NCBI RefSeq assembly: GCF_020532555.1
Contig: NZ_JAJBBR010000001.1
Coordinates: 496,001-560,000, forward strand
Direction of reading: 5' to 3'
Source: Microvirga lenta
GTDB lineage: Bacteria; Pseudomonadota; Alphaproteobacteria; Rhizobiales; Beijerinckiaceae
DNA length: 64,000 nucleotides
Below, in pieces: positions 1-8,187 of this stretch. The notes beneath the pieces were generated by a model. That model was given only the letters and a program-made list of their open reading frames with translations, did not search any database and was not told the origin of the DNA. Positions within the stretch are counted from its first letter, which is position 1. Every line of letters starts with the position of its first letter. The position numbers and the translations under genes were made by a program.

Positions 1-60
1 TCATTCTCGTTCCATGAACAGGGCCTCTCCTCTGTTGAACCTCTTGAATGGATTGCCCGG

Positions 61-471
61 ATGGCAAAGAAGAAGACCAAGTCCCCCTCCAGCGCGCTGG
101 GATTGAAGCTCCCGAAGGATCTGCGCAAGCCCGGCTGGCTCGACGAGCTTCTCCACTCGGAGATCGGACGCCGGATTCTCGCGGACGCCCTCGTGGCCGC
201 CGCCGGGGCGGCGGCTGTCGCCCTCACGCGCCACCAGCCGGTTGCGAAGAAGATCACCCGGGCCAAGAAGGCTACGGCCGAAGCCGGTTCGGAAGCGGCC
301 TCCGTCACCAAGAAGCTGGCGAGCTCCGCCGCGGAGATCGCAACGGAGACCGTCGCCGGCGTCGCCCAGTCGCTTCTGCCGGAAAACGCCGCCGTCCCTG
401 AGGACAAGAACACGACCGAAGACAAGCAGGCCAAGAAGCGCCGCAAGAAGGCCAAGGCCGAGACCCGGTAG
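61..471 (+). CDS. Small Lys/Ala-rich protein of unknown function
   Basis: This encodes a 136-residue protein that I do not recognise. Residues about 1-55 look folded, with a hydrophobic Ala/Val-rich stretch near residues 40-55 that could be an amphipathic or membrane-touching helix. The remainder is low-complexity and rich in Lys, Ala and Glu, and it ends in a strongly basic tail. The composition resembles histone-like or DNA-associated tails, but that is only a guess. The reading frame stays open to the left edge of the window, so a start before position 1 is possible. The ATG at 61 has no clear ribosome binding site. It is convergent with the phosphatase gene and shares a terminator with it. 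Confidence 0.6.
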   Translation: MAKKKTKSPSSALGLKLPKDLRKPGWLDELLHSEIGRRILADALVAAAGAAAVALTRHQPVAKKITRAKKATAEAGSEAASVTKKLASSAAEIATETVAGVAQSLLPENAAVPEDKNTTEDKQAKKRRKKAKAETR

Positions 472-541
472 CCCGGGACGCCCGACCCATCGGAACGGCA
501 GCGGAGGAGCGGCATCGCGCCCGCTGCCCAGGCAAGGAAAG

Positions 542-573
542 AAGGGCGGCCCCGGGGCCGCCCTTGTTGTTTT
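542..573. terminator. Bidirectional rho-independent terminator
   Basis: A 24-nt perfect palindrome at 542-565 (GGGCGGCC arms flanked by AA/TT) is followed by a T-rich run to 573. It lies between the convergent small basic protein gene and the phosphatase gene. It should stop plus-strand transcripts and may also serve the minus strand. Confidence 0.8.
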
Positions 574-578
574 CAGGC

Positions 579-2546
579 TCAGGCGATCTTGCCGCCGCCC
601 TGTTTCGTGATGACGAGAACCGAGGGACGCGTCGGCATGTTGTCCTTGAAGTCCGGCCAGCGCGTGGCGGGATTCTCGAAGGTCGACGGGGCGCCCTCGT
701 CCACCTCGGCCGGATGCTGCACGGCCAGGAAGAGCGTCTCGTCGTTGGGCGTGAAGCAGGGACCGCACATCTCCGCACCAAGCGGCACGCGGAAGAAGTG
801 CTTGGACGTGCCGCGCAGCTCACCTTCCGTCTCGAGAGCCCAGAGACCGTCCGCGCGGCCCGTCGCCTTGGCGCTGTTGCCGTCCGTCGAGATCCAGAGA
901 CGTCCCTGACTGTCGATGGCGCAGTTGTCGGGCATGCCGAACCAGCCGTTCCTGGTCGTCTCCGACGAGAAGGTCGCGCCGACCGAAGCCACGGAGGGAT
1001 CGCCGCACTTGACCAGCACCTCCCAGGCAAAGGTCTTCGCGGCATGGTCGCCGCCTTCGGGCATCATTTCGACGATGTGGCCGAACGCATTGTTGGCGCG
1101 CGGGTTGGCGGGATCGACCTGCTCCTCCTTGCGGCGGGTGTTGTTCGTCAGCATGACGTAGACGCGGTTCGTGGCCGGATTGGCCTCGATGTCCTCGGGG
1201 CGGTCCATCTTGGTCGCGCCCTGGAGATCGGCCGCGCGCCTCGTCTCGATGAGAACGTCGGCCTGGCTCCGGAAGCCGTTCGCTTCCGTCAGCGGCCCCT
1301 CGCCATGGACGAGGGAGAGCCACTCGCCCGTTCCATCCGGGTTGTACTTGGCGACGTAGAGCGTGCCTTCATCGAGGAGGCCGAAATTGGCGGCGCGGTC
1401 TTCCCGGTTCACCTTTCCGGCCGTGACGAACTTGTAGACGTAGTCGAAGCGCTCGTCGTCGCCCAGATAGACGACATAGCGGCCGTCCTGGTTCGTGATG
1501 CCGGCAGCGCCCTCGTGCTTGGTGCGCCCGAGCGCCGTACGCTTCTTCGGCACGAAGGTCGGATCGAAGGGGTCGATCTCGACCACCCAGCCGAAACGGT
1601 TGGGCTCGTTGGGCTCCTTGGCGACGTCGAAACGGTCGTGGAACTTGCCCCAGGCATAGGCGGGGGATCCGAGGCCATAGCGCTTGTAGTTCTTGGCCTC
1701 GGCATGATCGTCGGCGACCTTGCCCCAGAAGTAGCCGTTGAAGTTCTCTTCGCAGCTCAGCCACGTTCCCCAGGGGGTGACGCCGCCGGCGCAGTTGTTG
1801 ACCATGCCGTGGACACGGCGGCCGCTCGGGTCGGCGGCGGTCTTCATCCGCTCGTGACCGGCCGCCGGACCCGTGATGTCCATCGGCGTCTCGGCCGTGA
1901 TGCGGCGGTTGTACCTGGAATCCTTCACGACCTCCCAGCGGCCGTTGCGGCGCTGGATTTCCACCACCGCGCCGCCATGGGCCGCCATCTCGATATCGAC
2001 GAGGTCCTTCGTCATCTTCGAGAAGTTGACGTCCTTGGAATCCTGCACGCCGATGCCGGGGAACATCAGCTCCTCGTTGGTGTATTCGTGATTGACGACG
2101 AGCAGGCCGTGATCGCTCGACCCGTCGATGGGGATGTAGCCGACGAAGTCGGTGTTGTAGCCGAACTGGCGGCTCTGCTTCTGCGCGCTTTGCGACATGG
2201 GATCGAAGTCGGGCGCATCGGCGAAGATCGGGTCGCCCCAGCGCAGCAGGACCTGGGCGTCATAGCCTTCGGCGACGTGGTGGGTCTCGTCGACGCCCGC
2301 CTCGATTTCCTTGAAGTCGAACGACGGGGCCATGCCCTTCTTGGCAGGCTGCTCGTTGGCCGCGAGGGCGCGCTGGCCCAGAGTGGCGGAAATCGCCGCA
2401 ACGGCGAGCGAGCCGCGGAGCAGATCGCGCCGGTTGAAGCGCGCGGCGATGACCTCGCCCATGGTGAGGTTTGCGGTCGGGTTGTTGCCGACATCGCCTG
2501 AATCTTCCAGCTCGCTTGCGCGAAGACGGGTCATCTTCTCGTCCAT
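579..2546 (-). CDS. phoX: PhoX-family (DUF839) alkaline phosphatase, Tat-exported
   Basis: The 655-residue product matches the PhoX/DUF839 family: periplasmic, calcium-dependent phosphomonoesterases on a beta-propeller scaffold that release phosphate from organic esters. A twin-arginine signal is visible at residues 39-45 (RRDLLRG), followed by a hydrophobic Ala-rich stretch to about residue 62, which predicts folded export through Tat. The start at 2546 was chosen because GGGAGAA lies 6-7 nt upstream; the frame is open further upstream but lacks a ribosome site there. The family assignment rests on overall sequence character, including the VNHEYTNEE and LSCEENFNGYFWGK segments. No phosphate-starvation (Pho) box was identified. 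It lies about 100 bp downstream of malate synthase on the same strand. Confidence 0.85.
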   Translation of the reverse strand: MDEKMTRLRASELEDSGDVGNNPTANLTMGEVIAARFNRRDLLRGSLAVAAISATLGQRALAANEQPAKKGMAPSFDFKEIEAGVDETHHVAEGYDAQVLLRWGDPIFADAPDFDPMSQSAQKQSRQFGYNTDFVGYIPIDGSSDHGLLVVNHEYTNEELMFPGIGVQDSKDVNFSKMTKDLVDIEMAAHGGAVVEIQRRNGRWEVVKDSRYNRRITAETPMDITGPAAGHERMKTAADPSGRRVHGMVNNCAGGVTPWGTWLSCEENFNGYFWGKVADDHAEAKNYKRYGLGSPAYAWGKFHDRFDVAKEPNEPNRFGWVVEIDPFDPTFVPKKRTALGRTKHEGAAGITNQDGRYVVYLGDDERFDYVYKFVTAGKVNREDRAANFGLLDEGTLYVAKYNPDGTGEWLSLVHGEGPLTEANGFRSQADVLIETRRAADLQGATKMDRPEDIEANPATNRVYVMLTNNTRRKEEQVDPANPRANNAFGHIVEMMPEGGDHAAKTFAWEVLVKCGDPSVASVGATFSSETTRNGWFGMPDNCAIDSQGRLWISTDGNSAKATGRADGLWALETEGELRGTSKHFFRVPLGAEMCGPCFTPNDETLFLAVQHPAEVDEGAPSTFENPATRWPDFKDNMPTRPSVLVITKQGGGKIA

Positions 2547-2603
2547 ATCCGCTTCTCCCATGTGAGATGACAGCGGTTTAGAACGGTTCCATGTAAGCTT
2601 GGT

Positions 2604-2623
2604 GACAGGCCTCCCGGCCTGTC
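2604..2623 (-). terminator. Intergenic hairpin between glcB and phoX
   Basis: A perfect 8-bp stem (GACAGGCC/GGCCTGTC) with a 4-nt loop sits just after the malate synthase stop codon. There is no T tract on the minus strand, so it is either a weak or factor-assisted terminator or a 3'-end stabilising hairpin. Confidence 0.4.
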
Positions 2624-2647
2624 GTCCCATCGCCTTCCAGAACTCGA

Positions 2648-4849
2648 TCAGGCCGTCCTGACGCCGCTGGCATCGACCCGGTCCGGCGCACCGGATGCCT
2701 TGGCCTCGCGGCGGCGCTCGTGGAGAATCCATTCCGTATAGCCGTTCGGCTGTTCGCGCCCCTTGAACACGAGATCGGACGCGGCCTGGAAGGCCGGGCC
2801 GTCGAAGCCCGGCGCCATCGGACGGTAGAGCGGATCGCCCGCATTCTGCCGGTCGACGACCTCCGCCATGCGGCGCAGGGTCTGCATGACCTGGTCCTGG
2901 GTCACGATGCCGTGCCGGAGCCAGTTGGCGAGATGCTGGCTGGAGATGCGCAGCGTCGCGCGATCCTCCATCAGGCCGACGTCATGGATGTCCGGCACCT
3001 TGGAGCAGCCCACGCCCTGATCGATCCAGCGCACCACATATCCGAGAATGCCCTGGCAGTTGTTGTCGAGTTCCTGCTGCACCGCGTCCGGCGCCCAGTT
3101 GGACTGCGAGACGGGAATGGTGAGGATGTCCGCCAGTTTGGCGGGCGAGCGCTGTTTCAGCTCCTCCTGGCGGGCATGCACGTCCACCTGATGGTAGTGC
3201 AGGGCATGGAGCGTGGCGGCGGTCGGAGACGGCACCCAGGCGGTGTTGGCGCCGGCCTGAGGATGTCCGATCTTCTGGACCATCATGTCGGCCATCTTGT
3301 CCGGAGCCGCCCACATGCCCTTGCCGATCTGCGCGTGCCCCGGCAATCCGCAGGCGAGGCCCACATCGACGTTGTTGTCCTCGTAGGCCTTGATCCAGGG
3401 CGTCCCCTTCATGTCGTTCTTGCGCACCATGGGACCCGCCTCCATGGAGGTGTGGATCTCGTCGCCGGTGCGGTCGAGGAAGCCCGTATTGATGAAGAAG
3501 ATGCGCTCCGCCGCGGCGGCGATGCAGGCCTTGAGGTTGACGGTCGTTCGCCGCTCCTCGTCCATGATGCCCATCTTCAGGGTATTGCGGGACAGCGAGA
3601 GCATGTCCTCGACGGCGGCGAACAGATCGTTGGCGAAGGCGACCTCGTCGGGCCCGTGCATCTTGGGCTTCACGATGTAGACCGACCCCGTGCGGCTGTT
3701 GCGCAACTCGCCCGTGCCGCGCAGGTCGTGCATCGCGATGAGGCTCGTGACGGCCGCGTCGAGGATCGTCTCGGGGATCTCCTGTTCCGTCTCGTCGAGC
3801 ACCGCATCCGTGAACATGTGATGGCCGACGTTGCGCACCAGCATCAGGCTGCGGCCGTGCAGGCGGACCTCGCCGCCGTTCGGCATCCTGTAGGCCCGAT
3901 CGGGATTGAGGCGCCGCTCGACCGTCCTGCCGCCCTTCTCGAAGCTCTCGCTCAGGTCGCCGCGCATCAGCCCCAGCCAGTTCCGGTAGACCAGCACCTT
4001 GTCGTCGGCGTCGACGGCCGCGACGCTGTCCTCCAGGTCCATGATGGTGGAAAGAGCGGATTCGATCACCACGTCGGCAACGCCGGCCGGATCGTCGGCT
4101 CCGATCGGACTGGTCCTGTCGATCCTGATGTCGAGATGCAGGCCGTTGTGCCGCAGCAGAATCGCGGAGGGATTGGCGGCCTCGCCCTGGTAGCCGACAA
4201 GCTGGGTCACGTCCGCAAGAGCCGTTTCCCCGCCGTCCTGAAGCCGGATTGTCAGCGCACCGCCTTCGATCGCGTAGGCGCTGGCATCCTTGTGGCTGCC
4301 CCCTGCGAGCGGAGCGGCCCGGTCGAGGAACTCCCGCGCCCGCTCGACCACCTGGGCGCCGCGCACCTTGTTGTAGCCCCCTCCCTGCGTCGCGCCGCCC
4401 TCCTCGGGAATGGCGTCCGTGCCGTAGAGAGCGTCATAGAGGCTGCCCCAGCGGGCATTGGCGGCGTTCAGGGCATAGCGCGCATTCGAGACCGGCACCA
4501 CGAGCTGAGGCCCGGCGGTCCGGGCAATCTCGTCATCGATGCTGCGGGTCGAAACCGCGAAATCGTCCGGCTCGGGCCGGATGTATCCGATCTCCCGCAG
4601 GAAGGCCTCGTACTCCGCCGGATCGAAGGCCCTGCCGGCTCTCGACCGGTGGTACTCGTCGATCCGGCCCTGCAGATCGTCCCTCACGGCGAGAAGGTTC
4701 CGGTTGCGGGGGGCGAATTCCCTCACGAGAGTGGACAGCCCGCTCCAGAAGGCATCGGCCGAGACTCCCGTTCCGTTCAGCGCCTCGCGCTCAATGAAAT
4801 CATGGAGGACCGGTGCAATCTGGAGACCGCTCGTCTGGACGCGCTTCAT
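2648..4849 (-). CDS. glcB: Malate synthase G
   Basis: This encodes a 733-residue cytosolic enzyme that condenses glyoxylate with acetyl-CoA to give malate, completing the glyoxylate shunt or glycolate assimilation. The length and segments fit the monomeric G isoform: a central Arg-containing stretch ([19 protein letters not shown]), the acidic metal-binding region around [14 protein letters not shown] and [10 protein letters not shown], and the C-terminal catalytic region with [10 protein letters not shown]. The start at 4849 has GGGAAAG immediately upstream. No isocitrate lyase gene is in the window. An NADP-malic enzyme gene lies 15 kb away, so C2-derived malate could feed pyruvate, but that link is inference. 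Confidence 0.95.
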   Translation of the reverse strand: MKRVQTSGLQIAPVLHDFIEREALNGTGVSADAFWSGLSTLVREFAPRNRNLLAVRDDLQGRIDEYHRSRAGRAFDPAEYEAFLREIGYIRPEPDDFAVSTRSIDDEIARTAGPQLVVPVSNARYALNAANARWGSLYDALYGTDAIPEEGGATQGGGYNKVRGAQVVERAREFLDRAAPLAGGSHKDASAYAIEGGALTIRLQDGGETALADVTQLVGYQGEAANPSAILLRHNGLHLDIRIDRTSPIGADDPAGVADVVIESALSTIMDLEDSVAAVDADDKVLVYRNWLGLMRGDLSESFEKGGRTVERRLNPDRAYRMPNGGEVRLHGRSLMLVRNVGHHMFTDAVLDETEQEIPETILDAAVTSLIAMHDLRGTGELRNSRTGSVYIVKPKMHGPDEVAFANDLFAAVEDMLSLSRNTLKMGIMDEERRTTVNLKACIAAAAERIFFINTGFLDRTGDEIHTSMEAGPMVRKNDMKGTPWIKAYEDNNVDVGLACGLPGHAQIGKGMWAAPDKMADMMVQKIGHPQAGANTAWVPSPTAATLHALHYHQVDVHARQEELKQRSPAKLADILTIPVSQSNWAPDAVQQELDNNCQGILGYVVRWIDQGVGCSKVPDIHDVGLMEDRATLRISSQHLANWLRHGIVTQDQVMQTLRRMAEVVDRQNAGDPLYRPMAPGFDGPAFQAASDLVFKGREQPNGYTEWILHERRREAKASGAPDRVDASGVRTA

Positions 4850-5079
4850 CTTTCCCGCTTTCGTCGGTTGTGACCTGTTCGTAGCTTAGTGCCACCGGAC
4901 AAAAAGAGAAGATGACCCCTCCCCTCGACCGCACTTCGGAGCGAGAGGAAAATTTGCAGATGGCCCAAGGGGACTAGAAGACGACCTCCACTTGGCGCAA
5001 GATGTACGAAGGTCCAAGACAAGATCCGACATTGCATTCGACCAGAACATCGATTGGTTAGCCGCAGGGATTTCAGGCC

Positions 5080-5742
5080 GTGCCCCGTCGCTTTTTCAGG
5101 CCGCCGATTTCGAAGACGCTCTGGTTTCTCCAGATAAGCTGTCTCGCGTCCCTCGGCCTGGCCGGCCCCACAGCCGCACAGAGCCCGGAGCGGATGTGGC
5201 ACGTCACCGGCTATGCGAGCCGATGGGCGAATACCGATCTCCTCGACGTGCCGGAGCGCTCCTTCAGGGGAAACCTGACCTTCGAGGATGCGAATTTCGT
5301 CGGCGCAGGCCTGGCAAGGGTGATCGTTCCCTCGTTCTCGATCCCTGTTCCCGGCACCGATTTCGCCTTCCGCGGGAACAGGATCGAGATCGAAGGGCAG
5401 GTTCTTCGCCACTTCGGCAGCCAAAGCCATTGGGAGGGAACGGTCGCGATCATGTTTCGGACCGGGCAAATCCCTCTGTTCGGAGGCCTGAGCGTCAATT
5501 TCGCCGTGGGGGAAGGCCTGTCCTACGCCTCGGAACGGCCGGCGCTGGAAGGAAGCTTCCGTGTCGAGCCCACGCGCTTCCTCAACTATCTCGCGTTCGA
5601 AGCCGAATTTTCCCACGCCTCGCTGCCAGGGGTCTACTTCGTCCCGCGGATCCATCACCGGTCCGGAATTTTCGGCGTCATCGCCCCGAGAGAATCCGGC
5701 TCGAACTTCATAGGAGCAGGCCTCAGAATCGATCTTCCTTGA
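5080..5742 (+). CDS. Probable outer-membrane beta-barrel protein, unknown function
   Basis: The 220-residue product has a basic N-terminus, a hydrophobic segment and an Ala-Gln cleavage site near residue 34, so it is probably exported. The mature part alternates aromatic and polar residues (HVTGYASRWANTD, FVGAGLARVIVPSF, FIGAGLRIDLP), a pattern typical of small antiparallel outer-membrane barrels. The final residue is not the usual Phe. The start is a GTG at 5080 preceded by AGGGA at 5066-5070. I do not recognise a specific family; acyloxyacyl hydrolase or PagL-like and other small barrels are possible but unproven. It is divergent from glcB. Confidence 0.65.
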   Translation: MPRRFFRPPISKTLWFLQISCLASLGLAGPTAAQSPERMWHVTGYASRWANTDLLDVPERSFRGNLTFEDANFVGAGLARVIVPSFSIPVPGTDFAFRGNRIEIEGQVLRHFGSQSHWEGTVAIMFRTGQIPLFGGLSVNFAVGEGLSYASERPALEGSFRVEPTRFLNYLAFEAEFSHASLPGVYFVPRIHHRSGIFGVIAPRESGSNFIGAGLRIDLP

Positions 5743-5780
5743 GCAAATCGGGCCGTTTTCTCAAGGCGCAACTGAATCCG

Positions 5781-5814
5781 CAAAACAAAAAACCCTGCCC
5801 GGATGGGCAGGGTT
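5781..5814 (-). terminator. Strong rho-independent terminator on the minus strand
   Basis: A 10-bp stem (AACCCTGCCC/GGGCAGGGTT, loop of 4) is followed on the minus strand by TTTTGTTTT. The U tract exists only in that orientation, yet no minus-strand gene lies upstream. Confidence 0.8.
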
Positions 5815-5860
5815 AAGTGATCTCCTCGCCTTCGGAAGTGTCGATCCGAAAACATTTCGA
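5781..5860 (-). ncRNA. Candidate small RNA (about 70-80 nt)
   Basis: This is inferred from a strong minus-strand terminator (5781-5814) without an upstream minus-strand gene, and from a TTGACA element about 25-30 bp before the proposed 5' end (minus strand, plus coordinates 5882-5887). The -10 region is poor, so the promoter is the weak point. An ATG at about 5852 opens a frame that runs through the terminator without a stop, so a peptide is unlikely. No known RNA family is recognised. Confidence 0.35.
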
Positions 5861-6090
5861 TTAGGACATATGGTTTCTGTTGTGTCAATCAACAAAGACT
5901 TCTCGTCTTTTTTTCCTAATGTCTTCGCATAGTTTCATCATACATTCCTATGAGGCGGAAAGGTTTTACCACTTTGGTATGCCGCCTTGCATAAAAACAA
6001 ATCTGCAAGTGTTGCAGCATTGTCATAGCCGAATGCTTCAGCGTCCACATAGACTGACACGCGTGACTCCTCACACAAGGGATGACGATT

Positions 6091-6918
6091 ATGAGAAAGC
6101 TCGTTTTCGGCCTTCTTGCCGCAACGGCCGGCACGGCTCTTGCCGTGTCCGCCGCCTCGGCTGCAGACCTTCCGATCCGGACGGCTCCTCCGGCTCCGAT
6201 CATTGCTCCCGTTCCGATCTTCACCTGGACCGGCTTCTACGTGGGCGTGAACGCCGGCTACGGCTGGCATGAGAACAATCGGAGCTCGATCTTCGTGCCT
6301 GCCGGCACCTTCGCGGCGCCCTTCGCCGGCACGAGCGGCGTTCTCAGGTTCGGCGAAGACAGCGGTGAAGGCTTCGTCGGCGGCGGCCAGATCGGCTACA
6401 ACTATCAGTTCGGCTCCTTCGTGGCCGGTGTCGAGGCCGACCTGCAGTGGGCCGATCTCGGCGGCAGCGAGGGTGTCGCGTTCGTGCCGCCCGGCTTCCC
6501 GCCGACATTCATCCCGGCCGGCGCTGCCGGCGGCATCGACTGGTTCGGCACCGTCCGCGCCCGTCTCGGTGTGGCCTTCGACCGCGCTCTCATCTACGCC
6601 ACCGGCGGTTTCGCCTATGGCGGAGCTGACGACAACAGCGGCTTCAACGGCTTCAACGGCTTCGTCAACGACGACGACGTGCGCACCGGCTGGGTGCTGG
6701 GTGCGGGTATGGAATATGCCTTCACCAACAACCTGACGGCGGGCATCGAAGGCCTGTGGGTCAACCTGGACGGCGGCAACAACGGCACCTTCATCGGCAG
6801 CTACGTTCCTGCTCTTGGCGCCGATCGTACGGCGGTGTCCGTCCCGAACAACCGCGACGAGGAGAACGAGTTCTTCGTGGCGCGCGCCAAGCTGAACTTC
6901 AAGTTCGGCACGTACTGA
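6091..6918 (+). CDS. Omp25/RopB-like outer-membrane beta-barrel protein
   Basis: The 275-residue product has a clear signal peptide (hydrophobic core at residues 5-22, Ala-rich cleavage before ADLP). The Pro-rich linker and the TWTGFYVGVNAGYGW segment are the hallmark of Rhizobiales Omp25/Omp31/RopB porin-like proteins. Glycine- and aromatic-rich strands follow, ending in a typical last strand (AKLNFKFGTY) with a C-terminal aromatic. Such proteins are abundant eight-stranded barrels that support envelope integrity. The start at 6091 is preferred over the in-frame ATG at 6082 because AAGGGA at 6077-6082 has correct spacing only to 6091. It is monocistronic, with its own terminator. Confidence 0.9.
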   Translation: MRKLVFGLLAATAGTALAVSAASAADLPIRTAPPAPIIAPVPIFTWTGFYVGVNAGYGWHENNRSSIFVPAGTFAAPFAGTSGVLRFGEDSGEGFVGGGQIGYNYQFGSFVAGVEADLQWADLGGSEGVAFVPPGFPPTFIPAGAAGGIDWFGTVRARLGVAFDRALIYATGGFAYGGADDNSGFNGFNGFVNDDDVRTGWVLGAGMEYAFTNNLTAGIEGLWVNLDGGNNGTFIGSYVPALGADRTAVSVPNNRDEENEFFVARAKLNFKFGTY

Positions 6919-6940
6919 GACCTGCCGTTTCGGCAAACGG

Positions 6941-6968
6941 AAAGGCCCGGGGAAACCCGGGCCTTTTT
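6941..6968 (+). terminator. Rho-independent terminator of the Omp25-like gene
   Basis: An 11-bp stem (AAAGGCCCGGG/CCCGGGCCTTT) with a GAAA loop is followed by a T tract, 22 bp after the stop codon. Confidence 0.9.
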
Positions 6969-7475
6969 GCTGTGCCCACACCGGCACCTTCACGCTCCGG
7001 ACATACTGCGACGTGCAATGCAGACTTTGCACGCTTGCAAGCGGCCCGGATCCGGAACCATTCGCCCGTACAACTCTACGTGTGACATTCCCTGTTGCAG
7101 GCAAATCCGCCTCTCGGACCGAGCCGTCGCACGACGCCATCGACTAACCTGCTGAAGAGTCAGATAAATAAGAAGTTGTCTAGACAACTTCTGGCCGGCT
7201 GAGCGAGCGTGGCGCATTCCCCACGGGGTTGAGCTCCCCCACGTAAGGCAAAGGAACGGTGCAAAGTTCCGGCCCTGCCTGCCCCGCATCGGAAAACCTC
7301 GAGTCATTCCTTGCCTTTTGCCTGAAACTTAGTTTTAGATATTGCAACGTTATATCTGCCATAAAGAGTTCCCGCCTTCGCATGCACATGGCGTCGGCCG
7401 CTGAAATCGCTACACAGTATCAACAGCGAGACCGGCTGATCGCAGGCAGGACTTGAACAACATGGGAGACTTTCG
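6969..7475. other. 507-bp intergenic region upstream of a response regulator
   Basis: No supported ORF was found. The region contains the 10-bp palindrome GCTTGCAAGC (7033-7042), a 22-bp perfect palindrome (7171-7192), and consecutive short hairpins: CGTGG/CCACG at about 7208-7225, GGGG/CCCC just after it, and GGAAC-N8-GTTCC at 7253-7270. The stretch 7320-7360 is A/T-rich and may hold the promoter of the regulator gene at 7476. It could be a structured leader, but no known riboswitch was matched. Confidence 0.5.
7171..7192. promoter_or_regulatory. 22-bp perfect palindrome, possible operator
   Basis: AGAAGTTGTC followed by TAGACAACTTCT reads identically on both strands. The core TTGTCTAGACAA resembles operators of GntR-family (FCD) regulators. 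On the minus strand it is followed by TTATTTAT, so a hairpin terminator for a minus-strand transcript is the alternative reading. Confidence 0.5.
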
Positions 7476-8171
7476 ATGGAAACCTCCATGCGAGTAGGCC
7501 TCGTCGCCGACGACGACGCGTACTTCAGGATGGCTGTTGGGACGATTCTCACCCGCCAGCTCGGCTTTTCGAGGGTCGTGGAAGCCGCCTCTCTCGACGA
7601 GGCGCTGGATTGCCTCGGCGACAATGTCGAAACCAGTGCCGCGCTCTTCGACCTGGCCATGCCGGGCATGAGAACCCCGACGAACCTGAGAGCCGTTCGG
7701 GAGTGCTTCCCGCAGACCCGGGTGGCGGTCATTTCCGGTTCGAGCTCCCGGCGAGACATCCTGCTCGCCCTGGAAGCTGGCGTTCACGGATACATGCTCA
7801 AGAGCCTGAGCATCGGCGACCTCACGAATGCGCTTCAAACCGTCTTCGCCGGAAGCATCTACGTGCCCCCCTCGCTCGCCGAGGTCGACCTGGCCCAGGA
7901 AGAAGCCATGGGGGAGATCGCAGAGGAGCCGCCCGCCGCGCCGCACGAACCCGTCCATGCCCTGACGCCTCGGCAGCAGAATGTGCTGGACCTTCTGATC
8001 CAGGGCAAATCCAACAAGGAAATCGCCCTCGCGCTCGGTCTTGGCGAAGGGACGGTCAAAATCCACATGGCGGCCATCTTCCGCTATTTCGGCGTCAACA
8101 ACCGCGCCGCAGCCGCTGTTGCGGGCGCCCGCCCCTATCCGAACCGCCGCCGCCTTCTTCTGAGCGCCTGA
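7476..8171 (+). CDS. NarL/FixJ-type response regulator (REC + LuxR HTH)
   Basis: The 231-residue product is a two-component transcription factor. The receiver domain (about 6-125) has the acidic pocket at residues 11-14, phospho-acceptor Asp59 (LFDLAMPGM) and switch Lys109. The LuxR/GerE helix-turn-helix spans about 160-215 ([25 protein letters not shown]). The start at 7476 has GGGAGA about 8 nt upstream. A hybrid histidine kinase gene follows after 16 bp, so the two are very likely one operon, with this protein as the output of that phosphorelay. The regulated genes cannot be seen from the sequence. Confidence 0.9.
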   Translation: METSMRVGLVADDDAYFRMAVGTILTRQLGFSRVVEAASLDEALDCLGDNVETSAALFDLAMPGMRTPTNLRAVRECFPQTRVAVISGSSSRRDILLALEAGVHGYMLKSLSIGDLTNALQTVFAGSIYVPPSLAEVDLAQEEAMGEIAEEPPAAPHEPVHALTPRQQNVLDLLIQGKSNKEIALALGLGEGTVKIHMAAIFRYFGVNNRAAAAVAGARPYPNRRRLLLSA

Positions 8172-8187
8172 GCGGGCGTCCCGGGCA

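Larger units (their letters stand above)
5743..6090. other. 348-bp intergenic region with possible minus-strand small RNA
   Basis: There is no convincing ORF. The region holds a minus-strand terminator (5781-5814) and a weak plus-strand hairpin AAAGAC-N5-GTCTTT followed by T residues (5894-5914). It also contains an inverted repeat CTTGCA-N12-TGCAAG (5986-6009), which could be an operator for the porin-like gene at 6091. It is noticeably more A/T-rich than its flanks. Confidence 0.5.

Noticed and set aside
4992-5816. 274-codon plus-strand ORF overlapping the 5080-5742 gene
   Set aside because: The alternative frame lacks a signal peptide or barrel pattern and ends inside the terminator. The GTG-started frame has a ribosome site, signal peptide and beta-barrel pattern.
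7253-7300. Riboswitch-like sequence (GGCAAAGGAACGGTGCAAAGTTCC) resembling part of a c-di-GMP-I (GEMM) element
   Set aside because: The GCAAAG-type fragments are present, but the two long stems and the tetraloop receptor arrangement are missing. It is treated as ordinary leader hairpins.
6990-7389. Minus-strand ORFs of 69 and 105 codons in the 7-kb intergenic region
   Set aside because: They have no recognised domains and no good ribosome site for the longer one, and the stop of the shorter lies inside the 22-bp palindrome. They are insufficient to call genes.
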